64,000 nucleotides of DNA from the NCBI RefSeq assembly GCF_963931675.1, contig NZ_OZ007039.1, forward strand, positions 1,959,806 through 2,023,805, written 5' to 3'. This stretch comes from an uncultured Alistipes sp. (GTDB taxonomy: Bacteria > Bacteroidota > Bacteroidia > Bacteroidales > Rikenellaceae). Below, piece after piece: positions 28,177 through 36,273 of this stretch (within the stretch, counting starts at the first letter, position 1; every line of letters begins with the position of its first letter). A program made the position numbers and the translations under genes. Below the pieces are notes generated by a model. That model made no database searches. It was not told where the DNA came from and saw only the letters and a program-made list of their open reading frames with translations.

Positions 28177-28741
28177 ACGGCTGGCGGAACGCTGGCTGGA
28201 GGCGCGGGCGACCGACGCCGAGGAGCGGGAGCTGCGCGAGCTGCTGCGGACGACGGAGGGATTGCCGGAGTCGCTGCGCGAACTGTCGCTGCTTTTCGAC
28301 GGGTTCGGGGCGCTTGCCGAAGAACGGATGCCCCGTAGCGAGGCGCCCGACGGGGAGTGGGCACTTCGATCCGATGAAAAACCGCTCCGGCCGTTTGCCG
28401 ACCGTCCCGGTCTGCCGCCCGAATCCGATTCGGCCGCGCAGCTGGACCTTGCCGCGCAGCCCGATGACCGGACCTTGTCGTCCGGCCGGCTGTCCGGCCC
28501 GTCGTCCGTCCGCAACCGGTACGGACGTCGGAGGCGGCTCTTCTGGAGCGTTGCGGCGGCGGCCGTTGTGGCGTTGGGGCTCTTCCTCGGGGCGGAACTG
28601 CTGCGCAAACCCTACTGCTATATCGACGGCAAACCCGTCTACGACCGGGAGATCGCCCTGCAGACGACCGTCTATTTCGACTCCTTTGCGATCCTCGAAG
28701 CCCCGGACCGCCTGGTCGATGAACTGATCGAAAACAATTAA
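28151..28741 (+). CDS. Putative membrane anti-sigma factor
   Basis: 196 aa. The acidic, helical N-terminal half (ERLAERWLEARATDAEEREL) resembles the cytosolic sigma-binding part of Bacteroidota anti-sigma factors. A proline-rich linker follows, then one membrane helix (FWSVAAAAVVALGLFLGAEL, about 128-148) and a short periplasmic domain (YIDGKPVYDREIALQTT). Overlap with the sigma gene gives translational coupling. No family domain is certain, so the role is inferred from architecture and position. Confidence 0.65.
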   Translation: MNERHERIERLAERWLEARATDAEERELRELLRTTEGLPESLRELSLLFDGFGALAEERMPRSEAPDGEWALRSDEKPLRPFADRPGLPPESDSAAQLDLAAQPDDRTLSSGRLSGPSSVRNRYGRRRRLFWSVAAAAVVALGLFLGAELLRKPYCYIDGKPVYDREIALQTTVYFDSFAILEAPDRLVDELIENN

Positions 28742-28754
28742 AAACTGAAAAACG

Positions 28755-29714
28755 ATGGATAAACGTTTGATTTATCGCTTTGCTGCGGCTTTTGTCGCGA
28801 TGCTCCTGCTGGCGTTCCCGGTTTCGGGGCAGACGCCCGAACCTTCGAAGGTCCCGGCAGTCCCGGCAGCCCCGGCCGTCCCGGTGGAGCCGGTGCCGGC
28901 CGAACGGGATTCGACCGCGCGGCTGGTGTTGAGCGACCGCCCGATCGCCGCCGACAGTCTGGAACGGATCGATCCCGTGGATACAGATCTGGTGGCGCTG
29001 CGGCGTTCGGCCGAGGGCGAGGAGGTGGTTCTCGAGGTGGCGGGCTTCGGCATTACGCTCTCCTCGTTGTCGGACGAGAAGATCCGGGATCGCAATGCGC
29101 GGATCAGGCGGCCGCGTTGCAGTCTGGTTCTCTTCTACAAGTCGGAGTGGGGTTACAACATCCCTTCGAAAGTCGATTACGGTGCCTATCCGGCGGGTAC
29201 GGACTCGTTCTTTGACCTGCGCGGCGGCAAATCGTTCCACTTCTCGACGACGCTCGCCGGACTGAACTACGTGTTCGGCAAGCAACGTCGGTTCGATATG
29301 ACGACCGGACTGCGTTATACGGTCGACAACTACCGCCTTTCCAACAATTCGATCACGCTCGGCAACGAAAACGGGATGGTTGTCCCCGTTGCGCTCGATG
29401 AGAAGGCCGACAAGTCGAAACTCCGCATTACCTCGCTCGGTATCCCATTGCATCTGGCCTACCATCCGGTGAAGCAGATGACCCTTTCGTTGAGCGGTTA
29501 TTTCGACTTTACGATGGGTGCCAACTCCATCTACAAGAACCCCAAAGTGAAGAATCCGCTTTCGGGAGTCCGGACTTTCCAGTTCGGCGTCGGGGTTGGT
29601 GTCACCTATTACCGGTGCGGTGTTTATTTCCGTTACGGCGTGACGCCGCTTTTCGAGAACGGGGTGGGGCCGAAGGTGCATCCGCTCTCGCTCGGAATCT
29701 GTTTTGGATTGTAA
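28755..29714 (+). CDS. Outer-membrane beta-barrel protein
   Basis: 319 aa with signal peptide (about 1-27) and a Pro/Ala/Val-rich linker (repeats of VPAAP type). From about residue 115 there are alternating strands with aromatic girdles (RCSLVLFYKSEWGYNI, MTTGLRYTVDNYRL, VGVTYYRCGVYFRYGVTPLF), ending in Leu. Porin-like fold in the outer membrane, function unknown. It is third in the sigma/anti-sigma operon and may be a sensor or regulon member. Confidence 0.75.
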   Translation: MDKRLIYRFAAAFVAMLLLAFPVSGQTPEPSKVPAVPAAPAVPVEPVPAERDSTARLVLSDRPIAADSLERIDPVDTDLVALRRSAEGEEVVLEVAGFGITLSSLSDEKIRDRNARIRRPRCSLVLFYKSEWGYNIPSKVDYGAYPAGTDSFFDLRGGKSFHFSTTLAGLNYVFGKQRRFDMTTGLRYTVDNYRLSNNSITLGNENGMVVPVALDEKADKSKLRITSLGIPLHLAYHPVKQMTLSLSGYFDFTMGANSIYKNPKVKNPLSGVRTFQFGVGVGVTYYRCGVYFRYGVTPLFENGVGPKVHPLSLGICFGL

Positions 29715-29726
29715 ATCGAGTGTGTT

Positions 29727-30218
29727 ATGAAACGGATTTTGATTCTGATTCTGTTGACCGTGCCGTTCCTGGCGCGGGCGCAGAACGCATCGTGGAGGTT
29801 TTTCGACCGCTACTCGAAGGCCGAAGGTTTTTCCAGCGTGCAACTGGAACGCAAGATGATGCGGATGATGAGCCGTCAGGCGGCCGAGAAAGGGGATGCG
29901 AAACTGGCTGAACTGTTGGATGGCATCCACTATATCCGGATTGTAACCGTGGATGGCGGGGATTGTGCCACGTTTCTGAAAGATGCCGAGGCGTTGGCCT
30001 CTGATCCGGTTTTCAAGTTCCAGTTGGTGATGTCGGAGAGTTCCGGGGGGCAGACGACTCGTTTTTACCTTCGGGAAGCGGAGTTTTACAGCTATTCGGA
30101 GTTGTTAATGCTGACTTATGGCCCGAAGGAGACCGTGGCGGTGAATATCTACGGACTGTTCGATTTGAAGCAGGTTTCGCGGTTGTCAACGATCCGCCCG
30201 AAGCGTCCGAAGGAGTAG
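29727..30218 (+). CDS. DUF4252-like exported protein
   Basis: 163 aa with a short signal peptide (KRILILILLTVPFLARAQ). The body (FFDRYSKAEGFSSVQLERKM ... GIHYIRIVTVDG) has the look of DUF4252, a small Bacteroidota domain of unknown function often linked to sigma-factor operons. It is last in the four-gene operon, 12 bp after the barrel gene. Family assignment is from recall of the pattern. Confidence 0.65.
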   Translation: MKRILILILLTVPFLARAQNASWRFFDRYSKAEGFSSVQLERKMMRMMSRQAAEKGDAKLAELLDGIHYIRIVTVDGGDCATFLKDAEALASDPVFKFQLVMSESSGGQTTRFYLREAEFYSYSELLMLTYGPKETVAVNIYGLFDLKQVSRLSTIRPKRPKE

Positions 30219-30259
30219 GGCGGGTGCGTGCAACGCAGATCGCCCGCTACAACCAGCGA

Positions 30260-30290
30260 AAAATCCCCGGAATGCTGTTCCGGGGATTTT
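30260..30290. terminator. Terminator, repeat copy 1
   Basis: AAAATCCCCGGAA, 5-nt loop, TTCCGGGGATTTT: a 13-bp perfect stem. It ends the sigma operon and, with its copies, the fumarate reductase operon. Confidence 0.8.
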
Positions 30291-30442
30291 CTATTGAAAC
30301 GTTTTCGCAGGCGTTAGTCCTTGAACTTGGCGGATAGGAATTCGCGGTTCAGGCGGGCCCTGCTCCTCCCTTTTCCAAAGGGAGGTCGGGAGGGATTGTG
30401 AACAACGGTTGCGTAAAACGCAGATCGCCCGCCGCGAAACAG

Positions 30443-30471
30443 AAATCCCCGGAATGCTGTTCCGGGGATTT
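30443..30471. terminator. Terminator, repeat copy 2
   Basis: The same 12-bp stem (AAATCCCCGGAA / TTCCGGGGATTT). Confidence 0.75.
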
Positions 30472-30626
30472 TCTGTGGCTACGCTTACCGTATCCGTTAG
30501 TCCTTGAACTTCGCGGAGAGGAATTCGCGGTTCAGGCGGGCCCTGCTCCTCCCTTTTCCAAAGGGAGGTCGGGAGGGATTGTGAATAACGGTTGCGTAAA
30601 ACGCATATCGCCCGCTACTACCAGCG

Positions 30627-30658
30627 AAAAATCCCCGGAATGCTGTTCCGGGGATTTT
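30627..30658 (-). terminator. Terminator, repeat copy 3, nearest frdB
   Basis: The same stem as copy 1, 25 bp after the frdB stop codon. It is the functional terminator of the fumarate reductase operon. Confidence 0.85.
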
Positions 30659-30682
30659 CTGTGGCTACGCTTACCGTATCCG

Positions 30683-31426
30683 TTAGTCCTTGAACTTCGC
30701 GGAGAGGAACTCGCGGTTCAAGCGGGCGATATGCGTAATGGAGATCTGTTTCGGGCATTCGGCCTGGCAGGCACCGGTATTGGTGCAGTTGCCGAATCCG
30801 AGTTCGTCCATCTTGGCAACCATCGCCTTGGCGCGGCGTGCAGCCTCGACACGGCCCTGGGGCAGCTTGGCCAGCGACGAGACGCGCGCAGCCACGAACA
30901 GCATGGCAGAACCGTTCTTGCAGGTCGCGGCGCAGGCTCCGCAACCGATGCAGGCTGCGGCATCCATCGACTCGTCGGCATCCTTCTTCGGAATCGGAAT
31001 GGCGTTGGCATCGGGCACCGAGTTGGTGCGCACGGAGATGAAACCTCCGGCCTGGAGAATCTGGTCGTAGGCCGAACGGTTCACCACGAGGTCCTTGATG
31101 ACGGGGAATGCGGCCGAGCGCCACGGTTCGATGGTGATCGTTGCGCCGTCCTTGAACTTGCGCATGTAGATCTGGCAGGTCGTAGCGCCCTGGCTGGGGC
31201 CGTGTGCCTGACCGTCGATGTGGAGCGAGCACATGCCGCAGATACCCTCGCGGCAGTCGTGGTCGAAAGCCACGGGCTCCTTGCCCTGGTGTACGAGGTC
31301 GTTGTTCAGGATGTCGAGCATCTCCAGGAACGAGGTGTCGGCCGAGATGTTCTCCACCTTGTAGGTTTCGAACGCTCCCTTGGATTTAGCGTCCTTCTGA
31401 CGCCATATCTTTAATGTGAAATTCAT
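30683..31426 (-). CDS. frdB: Fumarate reductase/succinate dehydrogenase iron-sulfur subunit
   Basis: 247 aa. The [2Fe-2S] domain is marked by [15 protein letters not shown] followed by GATTC. The [4Fe-4S] and [3Fe-4S] clusters are in [14 protein letters not shown] and [13 protein letters not shown]. It carries electrons between the flavoprotein and the membrane quinone site. Third gene of the operon, 36 bp after frdA. Its last codons are repeated twice more downstream. Confidence 0.94.
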   Translation of the reverse strand: MNFTLKIWRQKDAKSKGAFETYKVENISADTSFLEMLDILNNDLVHQGKEPVAFDHDCREGICGMCSLHIDGQAHGPSQGATTCQIYMRKFKDGATITIEPWRSAAFPVIKDLVVNRSAYDQILQAGGFISVRTNSVPDANAIPIPKKDADESMDAAACIGCGACAATCKNGSAMLFVAARVSSLAKLPQGRVEAARRAKAMVAKMDELGFGNCTNTGACQAECPKQISITHIARLNREFLSAKFKD

Positions 31427-31462
31427 TGTTTTTCGATCTTAAAGTTCAACGTCAAAATGGGC

Positions 31463-33409
31463 TTAGTCCTTGTAGTTGCGCTGTGCGGGGTGTACGAACT
31501 CGAAGTTCAGGGGCTCCTTGGTCATCTCCGGGACCTGGTCCATGCCCTTGTACTCCCAGACGGCGGCATAGGTGAAGTTTTCGTCGTCACGCTTGGCTTC
31601 ACCCTCTTCGGTCTGGTGTTCCGTGCGGAAGTGACCGCCGCAGGACTCCTCCCGGTTCAAGGCGTCGCGGGCCATCAGTTCGCCCAGTTCGAGGAAGTCG
31701 GCCAGCCGCAGTGCCTTTTCGAGTTCGACGTTGAAATCGTTCTCGCGGCCTACGACCTTCACATCCTTCCAGAACTCCTTGCGCAGGGCCTGGATTTCGG
31801 TGATGGCCTTCTGGAGCGACTCTTTCGTGCGGGCCATTCCGACGTTCTCCCACATGATGTGTCCGAGTCTCTTGTGGATGTCGTCCACCGACTGCTTTCC
31901 GTTGATCGAGAGCAGTTTGGCAATCTTCTCGCGCACGCCCTTCTCGGCCTCGTCGAAGGCCTTGGTGTCGGTCTTCACCTTCGGGGCCTGGATCTTGTGC
32001 GAGAGGTAGTCGCCGATGGTGTAGGGCAGGACGAAGTAACCGTCGGCCAGACCCTGCATCAGGGCCGAAGCTCCCAGACGGTTGGCTCCGTGATCCGAGA
32101 AGTTGGCCTCGCCGATGGCGTACAGGCCGGGGATCGTGGTCATGAGGTTGTAGTCGACCCAGATGCCGCCCATGGTGTAGTGCACGGCGGGGAAGATCTG
32201 CATCGGCTGCTCGTAGGGGCTGACGTCGGTGATCTCCTCGTACATGTCGAAGAGGTTGCCGTAACGCTGCTTGATGATGTCTTTTCCGAGGCGCTCGATG
32301 GCGGTCTTGAAGTCGAGGAAGACGGCCAGACCGGTCTCGTTCACGCCGTACCCGGCATCGCAGCGCTCCTTGGCGGCACGCGACGCCACGTCACGCGGCA
32401 CGAGGTTACCGAAGGCCGGGTAGCGGCGCTCCAGATAGTAGTCGCGGTCCTCTTCGGCGATGTCCGAGGGCTTCTTGGCGCCCGAACGGATGGCCTTGAC
32501 GTCTTCGAGTTTCTTGGGAACCCAGATGCGGCCGTCGTTGCGCAGCGACTCCGACATGAGGGTCAGTTTCGACTGCTGGTCGCCGTGGACGGGGATACAC
32601 GTGGGGTGGATCTGCGTGAAGCAGGGGTTTGCGAAGCCGGCTCCCTTGCGGTAGCACTGGAAGGCTGCCGAGCCGTTCGAAGCCATGGCGTTGGTCGAGA
32701 GGAAGAAGACGTTGCCGTAGCCGCCCGTGGCGATCACAACGGCATGGGCGCCGTGGCGCTCGATCTCACCCGTGACGAGGTTGCGGGCGATGATGCCGCG
32801 GGCCTCGCCGTCCTCGATGACGATGTCGAGCATTTCGTGACGCGGGTAGCTCTTGACCGACCCTGCGGCGATCTCCTTGTTGAGGGCGGCATAGGCGCCG
32901 AGCAGCAGCTGCTGGCCGGTCTGGCCACGGGCGTAGAAGGTACGCGAAACCTGCGCACCGCCGAACGAACGGTTGGCCAGCAGACCGCCGTACTCGCGGG
33001 CGAAGGGGACGCCCTGAGCGACGCACTGATCGATGATCAGGTTCGAGACCTCGGCCAGACGGTAGACATTGGCCTCACGGGCGCGGTAGTCGCCGCCCTT
33101 GATCGTATCGTAGAAGAGACGGTATACGGAGTCGTTGTCGTTCTGGTAGTTCTTGGCTGCGTTGATACCGCCCTGTGCGGCGATGGAGTGTGCGCGGCGG
33201 GGCGAATCCTGAATGCAGAACACCTTGACGTTGTAGCCGAGTTCTCCGAGCGAGGCGGCTGCGGAGGCGCCTCCGAGACCCGTACCGACGATGATGATGT
33301 CGAGCTTGCGCTTGTTGGCGGGGCTTACGACCTTGATAGCTGCCTTGTGGTTGCTCCATTTTTCGGCGAGCGGCCCGGCAGGGATTTTAGCATCTAATTT
33401 TAAAGCCAT
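31463..33409 (-). CDS. frdA: Fumarate reductase/succinate dehydrogenase flavoprotein subunit
   Basis: 648 aa. FAD-binding [20 protein letters not shown] at the N-terminus. The [20 protein letters not shown] segment contains the His for covalent FAD. The catalytic region has HPTCIPVHG and the C-terminal anchoring segment follows. The length (about 650) and the neighbouring five-helix cytochrome b mark the epsilon/Bacteroidota type B enzyme. In an anaerobe it works mainly as menaquinol:fumarate reductase, giving succinate. Confidence 0.95.
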   Translation of the reverse strand: MALKLDAKIPAGPLAEKWSNHKAAIKVVSPANKRKLDIIIVGTGLGGASAAASLGELGYNVKVFCIQDSPRRAHSIAAQGGINAAKNYQNDNDSVYRLFYDTIKGGDYRAREANVYRLAEVSNLIIDQCVAQGVPFAREYGGLLANRSFGGAQVSRTFYARGQTGQQLLLGAYAALNKEIAAGSVKSYPRHEMLDIVIEDGEARGIIARNLVTGEIERHGAHAVVIATGGYGNVFFLSTNAMASNGSAAFQCYRKGAGFANPCFTQIHPTCIPVHGDQQSKLTLMSESLRNDGRIWVPKKLEDVKAIRSGAKKPSDIAEEDRDYYLERRYPAFGNLVPRDVASRAAKERCDAGYGVNETGLAVFLDFKTAIERLGKDIIKQRYGNLFDMYEEITDVSPYEQPMQIFPAVHYTMGGIWVDYNLMTTIPGLYAIGEANFSDHGANRLGASALMQGLADGYFVLPYTIGDYLSHKIQAPKVKTDTKAFDEAEKGVREKIAKLLSINGKQSVDDIHKRLGHIMWENVGMARTKESLQKAITEIQALRKEFWKDVKVVGRENDFNVELEKALRLADFLELGELMARDALNREESCGGHFRTEHQTEEGEAKRDDENFTYAAVWEYKGMDQVPEMTKEPLNFEFVHPAQRNYKD

Positions 33410-33449
33410 ATCGTTTGTGTGTTTATTGTTCTACAAAAGCAGGGTTTGA

Positions 33450-34154
33450 TCAGCAGGCGCCCGCGATGCAGGGGCAGAAGAAGTAGACGAGGACCACGGC
33501 CGCGAATCCGAGGAAGATGATCGTCGCAACGATGTTGGCGATGCACTTCAGCCGGGGATACCAGGTGTCGTTGGCCCATCCCACGCTCTGGAACATGGAC
33601 CATACGCCGTGGGTGAGGTGGAACCAGAGGGCGGCGAACCATACGAGGTAGATGACCACGTAATACCATTTCGAGAAGGTGTAGGCGATCAGCGCGGCGC
33701 CGTCGGTTGCGGCGATCATCTGTCCGCCGACCATTGATTCGTGTTCGCCCATGATCTCGACGAGCTGCATCTTCGACCAGAAGTTGATGAGGTGGAGCAG
33801 CAGACCGGCCAGGACGATGAATCCCAGCACGAGCATGTTTTTCGAAGCCCAGTCCACACCGGGTTCCTGGACGGTAACGGCATATCGCTGCGAGCCGCGG
33901 GCCTTGTAGTTTCGGAGCGTGAGGATGATGGCGTAGATGAAGTGAATCAGGACACCGGCGGCCAGGATGACGGTGCCGGCCAGGGCATACCAGTTGGCCC
34001 CGAGGAATTCACAGATTGCGTTGTAACCCTCCGGCGAGATGATTGCCGTGACGTTCATCGACATGTGGAAGAGGATGAAGAGCACGAGGAAGCAGCCCGT
34101 CACACTCATAACTAACTTCTTGCCGAGCGAGGAATTGGATAGGAAACAGCTCAT
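33450..34154 (-). CDS. frdC: Fumarate reductase/succinate dehydrogenase cytochrome b subunit (b558 type)
   Basis: 234 aa from the ATG at 34154; the long upstream extension is rejected. Five membrane helices (for example VMSVTGCFLVLFILFHMSMN, YALAGTVILAAGVLIHFIYA, MLVLGFIVLAGLLLHLINF) carry His residues that can bind two haems b. It anchors the FrdAB dimer to the membrane and oxidises menaquinol. It is first in the operon, with about 130 nt of leader from the promoter at 34289-34318. Confidence 0.93.
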   Translation of the reverse strand: MSCFLSNSSLGKKLVMSVTGCFLVLFILFHMSMNVTAIISPEGYNAICEFLGANWYALAGTVILAAGVLIHFIYAIILTLRNYKARGSQRYAVTVQEPGVDWASKNMLVLGFIVLAGLLLHLINFWSKMQLVEIMGEHESMVGGQMIAATDGAALIAYTFSKWYYVVIYLVWFAALWFHLTHGVWSMFQSVGWANDTWYPRLKCIANIVATIIFLGFAAVVLVYFFCPCIAGAC

Positions 34155-34288
34155 AATTTTTTGAAATTTGTTATATTTGTTAATGATTTGTGCGTTTCTG
34201 TTGTTTTCCCGGCAAAGACGGCGCCGTTTTCGACCGGAATCCGGGGCGGAGGCCGGAACGGGGGATCTTCGTGGCGGGAATGCCTGCG

Positions 34289-34318
34289 CAAAGATAGCCA
34301 TTGTTTGCGGAATAACAA
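34289..34318 (-). promoter_or_regulatory. Promoter of the fumarate reductase operon
   Basis: Minus strand: TTG (34318-34316), 19-bp spacer, TATCTTTG (34296-34289). Confidence 0.65.
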
Positions 34319-34357
34319 TAAAAGAGGCGGGAAATTTACAGCTTGAAAGCGGGTTTT

Positions 34358-34894
34358 ATGACTAAAAGTGAGCTTCGGAAAGCGATGCGCTCCCTGAACC
34401 GGGGTGTGGAGGCCGCACGGCGGGCTGCGGTGTCGTTGCAGCTCGTTGTCCGGGTGGAGTCTCTTCCGTTTTTTGCGCAGGCCCGCACGGTGGGTCTTTA
34501 CTGCGCGCTGCCCGACGAACCGGACCTGTCGGAGGGTCTGCGGCGCTGGAGCGGTTCGAAGCGCCTGGCGCTTCCGCGGGTCGAGGGCGATGCGATGCGT
34601 CTTTTCGACTACGATCCCCGGACCCTTGTCCGGGGAGCCTTCGGAATTCTCGAACCGGGGCCTGAGGCCCGCCTCTGCCCGCCCGGGGAGATCGACCTGC
34701 TGCTGATTCCCGGCGTGGCCTTTACCCGGGAGGGGGCGCGTTGCGGCCGTGGCCGTGGGTATTACGACCGTTATCTCTCGCAGCCCGGGTTCCGGGGCGT
34801 GAAGATCGGCATCTGCTATGCCCATCAGGTGGTTGACGACCTGCCCGTCGAGGCGCACGACGTGCGGATGGACGGCTTGATTTTTGTGGAATGA
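34358..34894 (+). CDS. 5-formyltetrahydrofolate cyclo-ligase
   Basis: 178 aa from the ATG at 34358; a TTG five codons earlier is less likely. Family signatures are KSELRKAMRSLNRG at the start, LLLIPGVAFTREGARCGRGR with the ATP-binding GRGRGYYDRYL, and KIGICYAHQVVDDLPVEAHD near the end. It converts 5-formyl-THF to 5,10-methenyl-THF with ATP, salvaging a dead-end folate. A possible -7 box, TATATTTG, is at 34172-34179. Confidence 0.92.
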   Translation: MTKSELRKAMRSLNRGVEAARRAAVSLQLVVRVESLPFFAQARTVGLYCALPDEPDLSEGLRRWSGSKRLALPRVEGDAMRLFDYDPRTLVRGAFGILEPGPEARLCPPGEIDLLLIPGVAFTREGARCGRGRGYYDRYLSQPGFRGVKIGICYAHQVVDDLPVEAHDVRMDGLIFVE

Positions 34895-34959
34895 TCCGGA
34901 TGCCGCGACCGGTCGGAGACCGGAGCGGTCAGCCGCGGAATGAATAATAGACGGAACGG

Positions 34960-35754
34960 ATGAAAAAGAGACGAGTAGCCCTGGTGCTGGCCGGAGGCGG
35001 AGCCCGGGGAGTGGCGCATATCGGCGCCATCGAGGAGTTGGAGCGTCAGGGATTCGAGATTGCGGCGGTGGCCGGGACTTCGATGGGCGCGCTGGTCGGA
35101 GGGGTGTACGCTTCGGGCCGCCTGACGGAGTTCAAGGAGTGGATGTGTACGCTCGACAAGTACAAGGTCTTCGGGCTGGTGGATTTCACCCTCAGCTCCG
35201 AGGGCCTGGTCAAGGGCGACCGGGTGATGAAGGCCATGCAGGAGCTGATTCCCGATGTGCAGATCGAGCAGATGCCGGTTCCGTTTGCCGCCGTGGCGGC
35301 CGATCTGCTCACGGGGCGCGAGGTGGTGCTCGACCGCGGCGGGTTGTACGAGGCTATCCGGGCCTCGATCTCCATCCCTTCGGTCTTCCGGCCCGTGCAC
35401 CGCGACGGGATGGTGCTCGTCGACGGCGGGACGGTCAACCCGCTGCCGTTGAACCGGGTTCGGCGCGAAGAGGGTGACCTGTTGGTCGCCGTGGATGTAA
35501 GTGCGCCGTTCGGAGCCGACCCGACCACGCGGGCCAACGCTTCGCTCAATTACTATAAGGTATTGATCGCCTCGTCGCAGATCATGCAGCAGCACATCAC
35601 GCAGCTGATGTGTCGGCTTTACCGTCCCGACGTGCTGGTCCAGATGCCTGCCGACAGTTACGGGATGTTCGAGTTCTACCGTTCGGCGGAGCTCATCGAG
35701 GCGGGCCGTGCCGCGACACGGGTGGCTCTGGCCCGGCAGTTGGAGCAGGCTTAG
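34960..35754 (+). CDS. Patatin-like phospholipase (RssA/YchK type)
   Basis: 264 aa. The oxyanion loop is LAGGGARGVAHIGAIEEL, the nucleophile elbow GTSMGALVGG (Ser about 46) and the catalytic Asp is in LVDGGTVNPLP, forming the Ser-Asp dyad. No signal peptide, so it is cytosolic or peripheral. It hydrolyses acyl esters of lipids; the physiological role of short patatins of this type is unclear. It lies 65 bp after the cyclo-ligase gene and may be cotranscribed. Confidence 0.9.
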   Translation: MKKRRVALVLAGGGARGVAHIGAIEELERQGFEIAAVAGTSMGALVGGVYASGRLTEFKEWMCTLDKYKVFGLVDFTLSSEGLVKGDRVMKAMQELIPDVQIEQMPVPFAAVAADLLTGREVVLDRGGLYEAIRASISIPSVFRPVHRDGMVLVDGGTVNPLPLNRVRREEGDLLVAVDVSAPFGADPTTRANASLNYYKVLIASSQIMQQHITQLMCRLYRPDVLVQMPADSYGMFEFYRSAELIEAGRAATRVALARQLEQA

Positions 35755-35829
35755 ATGCACCGATGGTGTCGTGACGCCTCGGGCCCGGCATTCGGAACGG
35801 TATGGTTTTTGTGTATGAAGGGAGGAGCG

Positions 35830-35966
35830 AAAAAAGCGACGGCCCGTCTTGAAGAATTCAATAAAAAATTTAGTGACGCAACTTTACACAAATTTTTTGG
35901 GCCGTCGCAATTTTCCCGGGCATGGCCGAAGGGGGTGTCACAGGAGACGTCCGCAATTCACTCATC
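35830..35966 (-). ncRNA. Candidate small transcript with leaderless micro-ORF
   Basis: A consensus promoter (35972-36001) points left. About 55-65 nt on, a 10-bp stem GCGACGGCCC/GGGCCGTCGC (35899-35908 with 35836-35845) begins, also bringing AAATTTTTT and AAAAAATTT together, and is followed on the minus strand by a run of T. A 31-codon frame begins at the ATG 35965-35963, right at the predicted transcript start, and stops at 35870 inside the hairpin. It may be an sRNA, a tiny peptide gene or a plain terminator for the patatin gene. Confidence 0.4.
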
Positions 35967-35971
35967 CTCTG

Positions 35972-36001
35972 CAAAGATAAACAAACTTTCCGGACTTGCA
36001 A
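35972..36001 (-). promoter_or_regulatory. Promoter of the candidate small transcript
   Basis: Minus strand: TTG (36001-35999), 19-bp spacer, TATCTTTG (35979-35972). No annotated gene lies directly downstream. Confidence 0.55.
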
Positions 36002-36273
36002 GATCTTTGCTCGAAAGTGGCATGGGTGTGTCCAAAATGTCGAGAAAGTTGGACTTTTCAGCGTTGTTTTTCCCGGATTTTTTTGGTTTATGCTCTTTTT
36101 GCCTCTTTTCCGTCCGGAATGGATACATAGAACACGAAGTCGTCAGGGCTTCGTGTTCTGCGTATTCGGGGGGGGTGGGAAACTCCTCTACGCCCCCCCC
36201 TCTCTGAACATTATGCGCTTCTCTTGCCTTCCCTCTGAACATTACACGCTCCTCTCGCCCCTTCCCTGAAAAT
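36002..36273. other. Intergenic stretch with a hairpin and a short direct repeat
   Basis: I see no gene. A perfect 11-bp inverted repeat AGAACACGAAG / CTTCGTGTTCT lies at 36129-36139 and 36149-36159. Two imperfect copies of a unit of about 35 bp starting CTCTGAACATTA are at about 36202 and 36234, just beyond the DUF5723 stop. Confidence 0.6.

Larger units (their letters stand above)
30233..30728. repeat. Three tandem copies of the frdB 3' end plus terminator
   Basis: Units begin at about 30233, 30418 and 30601 (periods 185 and 183 bp). Each holds a terminator hairpin, then GTTAGTCCTTGAACTT and the following bases that encode the last residues of frdB on the minus strand. Only the third joins the real gene. 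Copies one and two end in GCGGGCC followed by a palindromic CTCCTCCCTTTTCC / GGGAGGTCGGGAGGGA module. The left edge of the third unit (30601-30615) is the exact complement of frdB codons at 30724-30738. Confidence 0.85.

Noticed and set aside
27879..29930. A 683-codon minus-strand frame
   Set aside because: Antisense to the sigma, anti-sigma and barrel genes, all of which have recognisable products.
30233..30728. Possible CRISPR-like array
   Set aside because: Units of about 184 bp containing a terminator and a gene tail, not short repeats with unique spacers.
36002..36242. Short overlapping frames on both strands near 36 kb
   Set aside because: Mutually antisense, low complexity, and cross the inverted repeat; no support for translation.
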